From Mesodorylaimus sp. YZB2_4 (taxonomy: Eukaryota > Nematoda > Enoplea > Dorylaimida > Dorylaimidae), in contig JASANH010001575.1 in NCBI GenBank assembly GCA_030248295.1, forward strand, positions 1-64,000: a stretch of 64,000 bases of DNA. The letters run 5' to 3'. Below, piece by piece: positions 45,201 through 55,551 of the stretch (the stretch's first letter is position 1; each line of letters opens with the position of its first letter). The notes under the pieces are model-generated. The model was not told the DNA's origin. It did not search any database and saw only the letters and a list, made by a program, of their open reading frames with translations. Both the position numbers and the translations under genes were made by a program.

Positions 45201-48200
45201 ATCGATAAGACCTCGCTCCAACACACTGAGACTTGTTTGCTCATTACGACACATGTGTGGTGTGACGAAGTTGTGAGTCGTCCTTTGTTTGACGAGTTTG
45301 AATGTGGCCCGAATTTGCTGTCTGTGTCTCAGGTTTGTCTGCTTGCGAGCACGAAAGTGTGGCGTGGTAGCCAGAGCTGCAGAGTTGAGGAGAGGCCGCT
45401 CTCTTTGAATCTCTCGTTTGGCTGCGAGGTCGGGTGTTTGTGCCTGTCGTCAGCAGTGTAAGTAAAGCTGGGCGTCTCGTGTTGTGTGGTAGGTTGGCTC
45501 CAGGATCGCTAAGAATCTGGCCTAGTTGCAGTTCTCATACCCTAGCTGGGAGATAGGAGCCTGGTATACCAGCTAGCATAAGGCAGCATCGTCACCGTGG
45601 GCATCGGAGGGGGCAGCAAGACACAGGGGAGGCTTCACTTAGTCAACAATCGGATGCATGTTGTCAAGCGGCTTCCTATATGCCGTCCTACAGTAAGGGT
45701 GCCTGAACCTTCCCCTCACCATAGTAAGATATACTTGCCATAATCTGCCGTAGAGTCGACACACTTGAGCCAGCAGATCCGCGGCGCGCCCCGTCCCTTC
45801 GCACACCAAAACTGGCACGCCCTCGGACACGCTTCTGGCAACAATCTCAAGTGCATTCGCCGCGCCATCGATCAGGATTTGAACGACTGGAATGCCCAGG
45901 CCGCCGTCTATAACGAAAGTTAAGTGCAGCTTAAGAAAAACCTGTCCATAATGAGCCCAGCTTTATCATGGGGACACGTGAAACCGGCCCCAGCAGCAGG
46001 AGCACACCTGCTCCTGCTGCTGGGGTTTCACAACTGTGATTGCAAAAATGACCCCTGGTTCAATTTTTTTGTATACTAACACTCCGCCTGTGGTGTATAG
46101 TGTGTTATACTATCTTTCCTAGACAGACCCATTCCCACATGAACGCCACAAGTCAGACCCCACCACCAAACCCCTTCACTTACCGTCCACGGGCAAGGCG
46201 ATTTGCCGTTCAAGTTTCGCTCTGAATTCGGCCACTCCTCGTTCCCGATTCCTCAATCCATCATCGACCAACAAGAAATGCGTGTGATAAGGATTCAGGG
46301 GTAACCGCTTCTTGAACCTGAATTGCATACTGGCCGCCAGCACAGGGTATCTCGCGTTGTTTGTTCTCTGAAATCCAAACACTGTGCCTCCGCCATCTCT
46401 CGACAGCATGCATTTGCTCAGGCGACGACCCCCTCCCCCTGACATAGCTAGTCTTACTCGTACAGCAGGCTGGAACAGTCCCGCGAGGTTGAAACATCAA
46501 CTCAACGGGTTTCTGTCCGACCTGTTAAAGGTGCGTAGCGTGCGGGCCACTCGCAATGCAGTATAACCCCAGGTCACTGTGATAAAGTGATGACTAACAC
46601 ACTAGGTAGACATCATTGATCGGGCACAGGCGTTGTCCCAAACCTGTTGAGGGGGGTGTTTCATCGTTACATGGGGAGTTGCACACATCTGGCAGATTTT
46701 TGGGCCGAATCAACCTGCTTTATCCAACGATTGGATTGCAGTAAGGTTCAACTCAAGGATACAACAGTCACTCACCTCGGCATCGGCATTCACTAATCGC
46801 TGGCCACCATAGACGGCTCCCCACGGTGCGATCCCGATACAGCAAATCTTATTCTTAAATTTGCCTTCTTCATCTCGCCAAACGAAACTTTGTGCTTCAC
46901 GCATCGAATCACCAACAGCATGCGCGACACCCACGTCCAGACCAGACGTAAGAAGCCAACCATTCGTCGTCGCCACGGCCTAGAATACATACAAACGATA
47001 AGCTACAGTAGCAAACCCTGTCTGAAACCATATTTTACACTACACTACACTACACTACACGCATCCAGGTTGCACTTCTGACTGGATTTGTCTCCCAGAT
47101 GCGGCTCTCACGCCCTCGCGCCAAAGGTGACGGGCTGATCAGGCTGAGATTGGCTAACCGTGGCCATCATGGCTTCTACCCCTTGTTTTCTGGCCACATG
47201 GCCTCGTCCCCCTGTTTCGACCGGCGATCATGACCCCCTTCCTCACAGGTCCAGTCAGGCCCTGAACTCTGGTAAGGGAATGGCGTGGTGTGAAAACCAC
47301 TTTCAGTTTCACTTTGGCAAAGGGGCGAGTTTCGATAGAAATCTCTACTGAACGATGACACACGCACACACACACACACTCCGCACACCCCAATCGCCAT
47401 GCACAGCCCGCACTCACCCTCATCAACTCTCGATTGAACAGCTTCTTTTGCACATTATCGGCCAACTTGAACATTCGCCCACCGCCCACCACCGAAATGA
47501 TCAGCTGAGGTCTCTCGATGCCATCGTTCTCCTCCAAAACAGGCCAATATCGAGTCAATAATTCCAATGTCAATTCGGGCTTCGAATCATCGCTCAGTCG
47601 AACATACTGCAATCGAGGACATGCATCACTCAGCCATGTACAGACACTGCATGAATCACCCTCGTGCTCTGGGAGGACGCATAGTCGAACGAAGTGAATC
47701 GTACACGTCCGTAAGCGTTGGTCGGGAATTTGTGGATGCACTTGTCCGAGTCCCACTGCGACGATCCGACTGGCAGTTTGTCCTAGAATGACCCATCCAT
47801 TGTGTAAGCAGTCTCCCTGATCGGACTTCCTCTGTTTCAGCCTGGTTGCAGCGGCAGGCAGTGCCGGGCACGCCAACCAGTCAAGTTGATGTTTCACTTG
47901 TTTTGACTGCTCTCCTGATTATTACACGGAGTGACCTTCCACCCGCGCTTTCCTGCCTATCAACGGTCAATCTCACAGGTCAGGGAGACACTACGATGAG
48001 GGATCATCCCGACCGATCCTTCCAGTTTCCCTGTCCATAGTTTGTCCAGGCCTAGATGACTAGCCTGTGATGCCTCGCCCCACACACAGTATCGCTGGCA
48101 CACAAGGCGTTGTGACGACCCTGTAAGGGTTCATCCCACGCACACGCATGGCACTGTGACGTCTCGCGCAATGAACCATCCCGTCATCCATCACCCCTCC

Positions 48201-49340
48201 TGGCGATTGAACTGGTTCTCTACCTGGGTGATCGTAGTGCAACCCCCATCCCTTGATGAGGGTTCCTTCTCCCTTCGGTGCAGACCGCCCGGCGACACGT
48301 GTGTCTCGTGCACGGAGTGTCCTTCCATAGGCCTCTTTGATGAGAGCAGAGCGAGCCCAGATATAACTGGTTCGATCTGGTTATGTTCCGCGCCCGGATC
48401 GGTCCTCTGACCGGCCCGCCTAGACTGCTCGTCAGTCATCATCTACTCGTCGATCGGTGCGGTTGGGTCCATTCCCCCAGCTGCCCTTCTCCTATAAGTG
48501 CTCTTCACTTGGTTGGTTGTACCAGCGTAGAGGTGTCCGCCTGTCGGCCTAATAAAGGTGTATCTCTATTAGTGTCCGTTTCAGTAGGGACCGCGCAGGG
48601 TAGATTCGAACCTTAGTACGCGTGTAGGTATTCCGATCCATACACGGGGAGGGTATAGCGGTAATAGCGGAGTAGGTTTCGCCCGCTGGCCCCTGGCGCC
48701 TCAGTGGAGGCAACCCAGACCGAAGTCTGGTAGGGAGTACACCTGCAGGGAACCCCGGGCCACAGCAAGCGCAGGCGCGCCAGTCCGGCATTCACCACAA
48801 CCACCCGGGCTAGCACACTAGTCCATAAGGGGCTTACATCCGAAGAAGGCCCTTTGGTTCGTGACGCCAGTGTAACCAGCGCACCCAGGCGGCGGGAGAT
48901 AGTCGAGACCGAAGTCTCTAAGCAAAAAACTCCGCCTGGAGGTAGGCAAGTCTCGCGACTATACCTGCTCTAGAAACATCAACCGAAGAGGTTGACGTCC
49001 CAGCCAGGGGAGCGTATCGATTACTCCCGACCGCCAGGCGTGCTGGTCACGGTAGGTCTGCCTCACACCTGCATCAACACAACACACCTTGTTGGCATGC
49101 TCATCGGCAGATGCTCCGCAGTGGCAAGACACGACGTCGGGCGTCCGCGAATGGGACCTGAAACAACAATTGCTCACTGCACCAACCACCAAAACAACTG
49201 AACAACACTCACGCTGGCACCATCTCCACTTTCGGCACAAACATTCTGCATTCTTTGGCCGAGAAATTATCGCGGATAAACTTGGCCGTTTCCCGTTCAG
49301 AATTCACTTCAATGGTCAGCGTGATCTTGTGGTAATCCAT
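39249..49340 (-). CDS. TRPM: TRPM-family cation channel without a kinase domain
   Basis: Twenty exons, high to low: 49340-49213, 49157-49088, 47755-47660, 47606-47418, 46979-46776, 46367-46184, 45907-45735, 45180-45016, 44417-44106, 43827-43613, 43183-43040, 42985-42844, 42625-42194, 42137-42009, 41781-41521, 40786-40612, 40553-40406, 40354-40182, 40118-39965 and 39558-39249 (1267 codons plus stop; phases consistent). TRPM homology region: ECRMFVP, CHCG, PTNAYGRVRF, YVRLSDD, LLISVVGG-like, TSGLDVGVAHAVGD, CCIGIAPWG, THFLLVDDG, VPVLVCEGTGRAADLL. Membrane part: S1 to S4 in exons 13-15, S5 in 16, pore LFGEV, S6 LLVNMLIATF, then TRP region NVFEEVQRNSEHLWKY and PPPFIVVEH. The C-terminus is an acidic tail. 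Exon 8 is weakest: it needs a GC donor after ATG and an AAG acceptor. An alternative ATG lies upstream at 49394. Confidence 0.9.
40787..41520. repeat. TRPM intron 15: minisatellite interrupted by repeat family A
   Basis: Units of roughly 45-55 bp built on AGCCACGCCCTCCTCAGCTC and TGATTGGACAGCACACC lie at about 40850-41010 and continue at 41335-41515. Between them sits repeat family A copy 3 (41026-41330), which starts CATTGGAGAAGATACCGCGG. Within that copy a unit of about 44 bp (GGCGGCCAGTTAAGGCAACC ... CCGTGAATAA) is repeated in tandem, 41187-41285. Confidence 0.75.
42660..42835. repeat. tRNA-like repeat in TRPM intron 12
   Basis: Two Pol III B-box-like runs occur here: GGGTTCGAGTCCCGC on the minus strand (about 42714-42728) and GGGTTCGATTCCCGC on the plus strand (about 42789-42803). 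No full tRNA fold is apparent, so these are more likely SINE remains. Confidence 0.5.
43425..43600 (+). repeat. Dispersed repeat family B, diverged member, in TRPM intron 10
   Basis: It contains GAGAGAGTATCGATCTCCCC, CATCAACCCGTCGAGTTGATG (a hairpin core) and CCGCAAGAATTGCCG. The layout follows family B but is inverted in part and diverged. Confidence 0.5.
44506..44665. mobile_element. MITE with CTGAAACCATATTTTAC ends, copy 1 (TRPM intron 8)
   Basis: It starts CTGTAACCATATTTTAC and ends GTAAAATATGGTTTCAG, an inverted pair. The inside shares AAGTAGCAC, TTTTGGTTCGC, GGCAATTTTC and GCGCACACTCCTTAA with the adjacent second copy. Confidence 0.8.
44697..44851. mobile_element. MITE with CTGAAACCATATTTTAC ends, copy 2 (TRPM intron 8)
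   Basis: It starts CTGAAACCACATTTATCC and ends GTAAAATATGGTTTCAG. It is collinear with copy 1 at about 75-80 percent by eye. Solo end-like pieces stand near 44010-44027 (GTAAAATATGGTTTCAG) and 47020-47036 (CTGAAACCATATTTTAC). Confidence 0.8.
45988..46025. repeat. Perfect hairpin in TRPM intron 6
   Basis: Arms CCCCAGCAGCAGGAGCA (45988-46004) and its complement (46009-46025) enclose the loop CACC. Outside a small bulge the pairing can extend through GTGAAA/TTTCAC. It is non-coding. Confidence 0.9.
47028..47062. repeat. ACACT microsatellite in TRPM intron 4
   Basis: About five tandem ACTAC/ACACT units follow a solo MITE end. A short (CA)n run is also present nearby, at about 47358-47380. Confidence 0.8.
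48868..49045 (+). repeat. Dispersed repeat family B, copy 2, in TRPM intron 2
   Basis: It is the best match of 33255-33445: AGTGTAACCAGCGCACCCAG, GCGGCGGGAGAT, AAAAACTCCGCC, GGCAAGTCTCGCGAC, AAACATCAACCGAAGAGGTT, CAGGGGAGCGTATCGATTAC. The rest of this 1.3-kb intron shows no exon. Confidence 0.8.
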
Positions 49341-49498
49341 TCCTGAAAACATGTCCTCACACTCGAGCACACAACAGACCCCACACTGGCCCATCCGATC
49401 AGGTCACAGGACAGGGTATACGACCAGAGATCACGACCACGAGCGACAATCAGACATGGTTTATTCAATGGTATGTATAGCAAGCACAAAATCGATTC

Positions 49499-51836
49499 CT
49501 AACTCTCATCATGCAAGTCACTAATATGGTCCCCCTTCGCTGGTGCAGTCGAATTGTAATGCTCTCCTAGACGATACGCGTGTCGATGGTAGCTGCAATA
49601 AGAAGTGAGTCACACGCAAGAAACCTGCGTAACCAAAAGACGCAAAGCTGACAGCGAGTGAGTGATCAGGTGAACGATCACATCAGCAATCGATCGATCG
49701 ATAAGTAACATGACCATCGTCAAATCAGCGCAAATGATCAAATACCATCACATCTTAATCGTTATCTTATCAGGGTATCGATCAGTTAATCATTTATGAC
49801 AAAAGTTGGTCATGCTGGTCGTTTTACGACCAGATAATCAGTTGCTGATCAGCTAATTATCGACTGGACTGCATGATCAGGTGATCATTTGCTAATCAGA
49901 TGATCTGCTGACACCATGATTATCGATTACCCACTGATTAACTATCACCAACACGCTTTCACTAATCGATCGATCGATAACAGCACTGAATTTATTTCCC
50001 ACCCACCAAATCAATTATCAAATCGATTGATTGATATTCGTCCAATCAACGCCTGATCTGATCCAAATCAATACTGTGATCAGGGCCTCCTCAGACACCA
50101 TTTGTGTTGCCCGCTTACTTACGTTATTGTCAATGGTTTCTCATTTCCCACAAATTGTTCGCCGATCAAAATGGGTGCAGCATCGGCTTGAAGAACTTCG
50201 ATCGGACGTTTCAAATAAGTCGATATCGCCACCAACTGCAAAAGTTCGTCCAAAATTTTTGAACTTCCCGCTCAAACCACTCCTGACTACTTACCTCAGG
50301 ATGTCCGCCCCAAACACCAGGCCTTTGCAACTTGGCGCAATACTCATCGAATTCTGCCTCCGATAGCATATCGCCGTTGTTATTGGTCAAAAATGGCAAA
50401 TATTCGTCGCGATTGCTTTTCATTACCGACGCTGCATGCTGTCGTAAATCGGTGGCTTGGGCCTGGAAGAAGCATAAACCACTATGATTTTGAACATCAC
50501 ATCGGAAAGAGGAGGGGGAGAGTCTTCAAACCACCAACCCCTCAGGGGGATTCTGGCAAATTAGGCACACCAATTTTAAACTGCTGATCCGCCGAGCCCT
50601 CAGGGAGAGCCTGATCACAGACTCGATTTAGATCTCATCAGGTTTGATTATCGATCGATCGATGAGTACCTGATTGACCGATAATTGATCTAATCTGATC
50701 GGAAATTATTGTATTTTTCTCCCAGCGGGATCGGCGAGAGGCCCCAGACCCTGTACCGCTCTGGACTGGCAGCCCGACTCACCGTCAATCCGAGCAAGGA
50801 CAGCTGATGAGCCAATGCATTGTACAAGCAATCACCATCGGCCGGCACGTCATGAAACGATAATCCCTTCGAGGCCAGCACGCTCTTGAACAATTGCTGC
50901 TCCTTGTATCTCACACTTTGTTTGACGTCTTCCATCGATTCCGCAATCATTTTCTCATTTTCTTTCGCCTTAACTTCTTTTTTCTCCTAACAAAACGTCA
51001 AAAAATTTTTTCCTATGTTACAATTAAATCTTTCCTTACCCGTCTTTTTTGAGCTTTACTAATTTTTTTTGTTTTCTTATTCGAATCGGAATCCATATCG
51101 ATCGATTCATTCTCGCCTTCCGGTTCGTCATCATTTGATTTATTATGATTCTAAAGAAGAAAAAAGTGAAAAAAAGATCTTTGCAAAAAGTTTTTCTACT
51201 TTTTTTTCATTCGTCGATTTAGTTTCGGTAATTCTCAATTTCCGTTGATTATATTCCGCCAATTCGGCCGCATGTTTCGCAGCTAATTCTGTTTCAAGAC
51301 GAGAAATTTCATTTGCGATTTCTTTCTTTTTCGAACGATCATTCTTGGAAATGCTATGTTTCAGGCTGGTAATCGTGGCTAAAAAGAAACTTTTTCTAAA
51401 TAACGATTTGGTTAAAAAATTTAAGCGATCAATATTCAATCAAAAAAAGCAAAGATTCAAAGAAAGATTTAGATTCAAAAATTGAAACTGAATAGTTACG
51501 GTAGGCTATGTAGATCAAAACTGGAATCTATCGGAAAATTTAAAATTAAATTGACAAAACCGGCTATAAACTAATAAATTTCACAATATTTCAGATAAAA
51601 ACAACAATGCTGTCAGGAATACACGAAAAACAATCTCTCTAATATTCAGAAAAAAATTCAAGTTTCTAAACTAAAAGTCTTTCCGATTTTCATAGGCAAA
51701 ATTTGGCTAAAAATCAAAAAGCTATACCTTGTAACTCTTTCTTCTCTTTCCTATGCCTGTGTAATAGATCTTCTTCGGAAACGTCATCACCATCTTCACA
51801 CGACCGACCGACTCCATGCTCGCCTTGAAATGACAT
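49499..51836 (-). CDS. OTUD6B: OTU-domain deubiquitinase, OTUD6 family
   Basis: Seven exons, high to low: 51836-51728, 51378-51200, 51150-51040, 50986-50783, 50462-50295, 50235-50123 and 49592-49499 (325 codons plus stop). It is a cytosolic cysteine protease that removes ubiquitin; vertebrate OTUD6B is linked to translation and proteasome function. The N-terminus has LLHRHRKEKKELQ and a charged coiled coil, then KISKAQKRR, as in OTUD6B. The OTU domain starts near residue 185: VPADGDCLYNALAHQL holds the catalytic Asp-x-Asp-Cys. Further blocks are EYLPFLTNNNGDM, WGGHPELVAIS, LKRPIEVLQAD and the catalytic-His block YHRHAYRLGEHYNST. The start is the ATG giving MSFQGEHG, the first in frame. TRPM begins only 159 nt downstream on the same strand. 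OTUD6A and OTUD6B cannot be told apart beyond doubt. Confidence 0.95.
49600..50110. repeat. OTUD6 intron 6 rich in TGATCA and ATCGAT words
   Basis: This 530-nt intron is unusually dense in short palindromes built on GATC and ATCGAT (for example ATCGATCGATCGATAA at about 49687 and 49966). No unit of fixed length repeats. No coding sequence. Confidence 0.6.
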
Positions 51837-51839
51837 TTT

Positions 51840-53110
51840 TCATTCGGCAAAGTTTCTCTTCTAAAAATGGAAGAATGCATCGAGGCTTGTCACAAAAAGA
51901 TGTCATGCATTGGCTGCTCCGACATCAAAACTTTGTTGGAATAGTGTGAAAAACTAGATTGTTTGCCTTTCATCGTTGAACAATTCTCGCCAGTTTACTA
52001 TAGCCGAGCAATGGACCAATGGACGGGTGACGGTTTTGGAGCCAATAGCAGACAACGCGAAACTAGTTTGCAGTACGGATAATCCTTGAAGCGGAAAATT
52101 TGAATTGGACGATAAGAATAAAACATAAAAAAACAGGTCGTGCCTTCGATAAATTACAAGGTTGAATCGCGTATGTTCTCGAGACCAGTCTCTGGTGTAC
52201 TGATGTTTAACAATTGGCCAGTCACGTGATCTTGGCGGTCGTAGAGTGCATAAATCGATGGTGTATGTTGGCTTGCAATGTGTCGATTGTCCTTCTTTTC
52301 GCGGGATAGGTGGTTTGTTAGTTGACCCTATCTTGCCATAGATTAAGGTCCATCCGGGATGCATGATGGGCAACAGCGCCCAGCCGTGTCCCGGATTTTA
52401 GAGTCCCACCCCATTGGGCCTCTCTTCGTTTATCGATCGCACAGGGATGAAAGGTGAGTCCCCCAACGCCAGACTGTGAGGCGTGAAGACAGAACGTGAC
52501 GTCTAGGGCGGACCCCAATGAAACTGGTTTCAGCTCTGCCAAGCACACTTTGACATACGCCTTTCATCGCTACCACTGAGGCGACCAGATAGCACACTCA
52601 CAAATGCCCGCTGTGGCGGGTGTTTTGATACCCCTCCCGTCTTGGAATCCTCATTACGAAATCACCAAGAGGGATCGTCATCAAGAGCTGCGGGCTACAT
52701 CGCTGACTTTGACTTTTTCTGCTCCATCGACAGTGAAACTGCTGGTCGCCACCGTGGGCATCTGGAGACAGGATACATTTGACCAGTGGCCTGGCCAGTG
52801 TATCATTGCACAGTGCAGTTGCAGGCACCCAGGGAGGCGCAGCATACTCGTACGCGCCTGAGGTGCTTGCTTGGGAACGGGGTCTTGGTGAAATCCTTGG
52901 CTGGCCCTTGGCCAAACTAGGGCTGACCAGAGGATGGCTCAAGCCACAAGAACAATTCCACGCAGTCGCAGACACCTCGTGTTATAGTTTACAGTACTGT
53001 CACCACACCTCGATGGCCGCGTAGAGTCACAATTCGGAGAGAGACATTCTCAAACCTGCGAATCAAGTGTGCGTGGGGCCAATTTTCTGTTGGGGCCAAT
53101 TTGCCGCCTT
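51840..53110. other. Intergenic between OTUD6 and duplication arm B
   Basis: No exon or shared repeat recognised. The first part should hold the OTUD6 promoter. Confidence 0.4.
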
Positions 53111-53307
53111 ACTTTTGAGAAGAGAAGGGGGAGCACCGAGCAGTGTTTGCGCCCACTGCGCATGAGCATTTATTCCTGAGGTACGCATCGAGTTTCATGC
53201 GCGTTGTTTGATGTGCCCAGGGTTCGACGCGCTGACAGAGTCGCACTGGCGGGGCGCAGGTGGGAGTGTCCTCGAAAAGGGGCTCTGCAAGTCATGTCAA
53301 GCCAGCC

Positions 53308-54255
53308 TAACGTATATATCGTTACAGGGAAACGATATCCTTATCATTCGTTAACGATATCCCGAAAAATATCCTCATCGTCAATCGTTAACTCGTTAAA
53401 TAGCGTTATTTTTTCGCGAAAAAGACGCAATGTTGCCGCTTAGTGAGCTGGGAGACTGGCGGGAGTACTGTCGAGTTCCTCTGGACTCTGACAATAAGCA
53501 CTGGAGAGAAACAGTCGACTGGCCGCCTCCAAGGAGGTCTGTCAGTCAACTGTCCCCATTTGGGGGGAACCACCCTCGTTGGTGCCACTTGGTCAGCCCC
53601 CGCCTTGTCCAGATGATGCTCCCCTGTCCAGATTGCAGCCGCCCAAACTATGTCCTGCTTCGTAGACCACATCGCGGCCAGGACCCCCATTTAAAGAATC
53701 TGGCTTGCTGGCTATGGCTATTTGCCCTAATGGCCTATCACCTAGCATCATTGTCCACCATTTATCTACAGTAGCAACAACGCGGCCGTGTAGGCGGTTC
53801 GGCATCCGTCTTTCCATATTCTTGGCAGCGGGAGGCTGGGCTCGTCCCAGGTTCGATCCCCAATGATGGATATCGGCTTGCGAACAATAAACTCACGCTG
53901 ACCTTGCACGCTAGGCCGTGGGCGGTCCATCCGGTAGCCCAGAGGTGCTCCGAGTGGAGAGACGGAAGCAAAACGAGTAGAAAGTCGCAGCTGTCGAACA
54001 TCGGTTCAACGCCCATTCGCCATCGTCCGAGGAAGTCAGTGTCCAGTCCAGAATGGCCTCGCGTGGAGGTGCTTCTAGTGGAAATACAGTACAGAACGCA
54101 GAGGGATAATTAACGATATCATATCGTTTTTTGGACGAATATCGTTATCGCTACCGTTATTTGAAAAAATATCGTTATCGTTATCGTTTCGTTAACGACC
54201 TTGAAAAGATGTCGTTAACGGCATGATATCGTTGTCGTTAACGCTATATACGCTA
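53308..54255. mobile_element. hAT-like non-autonomous DNA transposon with nested SINE, arm B copy
   Basis: The target duplication AGCCAGCC (53300-53307 and 54256-54263) and ends TAACGTATA and TATACGCTA mirror the arm A copy. The nested tRNA-like part lies on the plus strand: A-box-like TGTAGGCGGTTCGG at about 53789 and B box GGTTCGATCC at 53850-53859. Confidence 0.8.
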
Positions 54256-54263
54256 AGCCAGCC

Positions 54264-55550
54264 TCTCTGCTCGAATCTGATTCATTCTTCAGAACGAAGC
54301 TCTTCCTTTGTTCCAGGAGTCCGTCTGATGTGATCTGTTGTGGCCAGTCCCTAGGATCGCTCAGAAATTGAGGCAGTGCTTTCGTTTTCTGTGACCCGAA
54401 CTGCGTTAGTCTGGTTCAAGCACTCGTTGGGTCACGCTCGATTCGGCGGTGGGAGGAGTGCAACCTCTCCGTGCACGTGGTCCTCCTATCCTCGACGCAT
54501 AGCCGATGAACTTCCTCGTGTACAACCCTCTCTGGAACGGGGCCAGATTCGGCCAAAACTACTTGTCACCTGACCACTTCTAGGCATGCCCGCCCACCCT
54601 CTCTGAGGTAGGTTCTGGTAAGTCCTTCATTCTGCCCGTAAACATCGACTAGTGCGGCCAAACAGGCTCCTCTGACCCTCAGCGGCCTCTCCTATTTGAA
54701 TCGTCGAGGTGTCCTCGAGTCGGCATATTGAACTGTGTACATGACTAGTGACCAGCTATCGGGACTGCGCAGTGTATTCGAACCTGCAGAGACCAGCCCC
54801 AGCCGCACACCGAGTGCAGCTCACACTGCCATCAGGACTCGCATTGATGGCAGCTCAGTCAGTCCCCACGGACGAACTTCGACGCTCCCTCGCTGCGACT
54901 AGCCTATCAGCCACCAGCGTGCCAGTACGGGCACGGCGCGGTCATGCCGGTCACAAGGGATTTCTCCTGGCCCCTACTGGGCAAGACTCGCGCTCGGGTG
55001 TTTTGCTTTTTTGGCCTCTGCATTCGCTAAATGTTGCACGAAAATTCATGAAGATGAGTCATTGGCAGGGTTTCCCTGTCTTGACGCCGAAACGTTGGAG
55101 TTTTGGCTGTCGTGGGCAACTGAAAGAAAGTGTGAAATGGACTGGGGCAACGTATTTTTCGACCTCGAGACGCCCTCAACTCGTTTCCTTTTTTGGACTG
55201 TCGCTATGCAATCGATTGCTGCGATATTTCTCGCAAGGAATCAAAAATCGTGGGCGAACAAAAAAATTGGAGCGAATACACGTCAATCCAAATTCAAACT
55301 CGATAAGCCTGTGATCTTTAAAATTTACACTATGCAGTGCCCCCGCAGTGTAAAGTGGGGCAACGTAAAGTCGAAGGTGCAGAGTGGACAGTTTCTGCCT
55401 GCTCGCTCATTCTGTTCTGTGAATTCGTCCTGAGCGGTCGATACCGGAAATCTCTCGTCGCGTTGAAGCGAAAACTGCGCAAGCATCGTGCGAATCGAAG
55501 CAAAACCAAGTCGAACTGAAAGAAAAGTCAAACAAGCATCTGATCGTGGC
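54264..55550. other. Upstream region of gene B within the duplication
   Basis: Counterpart of 26200-27490. No separate gene was recognised; the portion next to the start codon is probably 5' UTR or promoter, since it is also conserved upstream of pseudogene D. Confidence 0.4.
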
Positions 55551-55551
55551 G

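Noticed and set aside
53781..53870. A functional tRNA gene
   Set aside because: A- and B-box-like motifs are present, but the stems do not pair cleanly and the unit is embedded in a transposon. It fits a tRNA-derived SINE.
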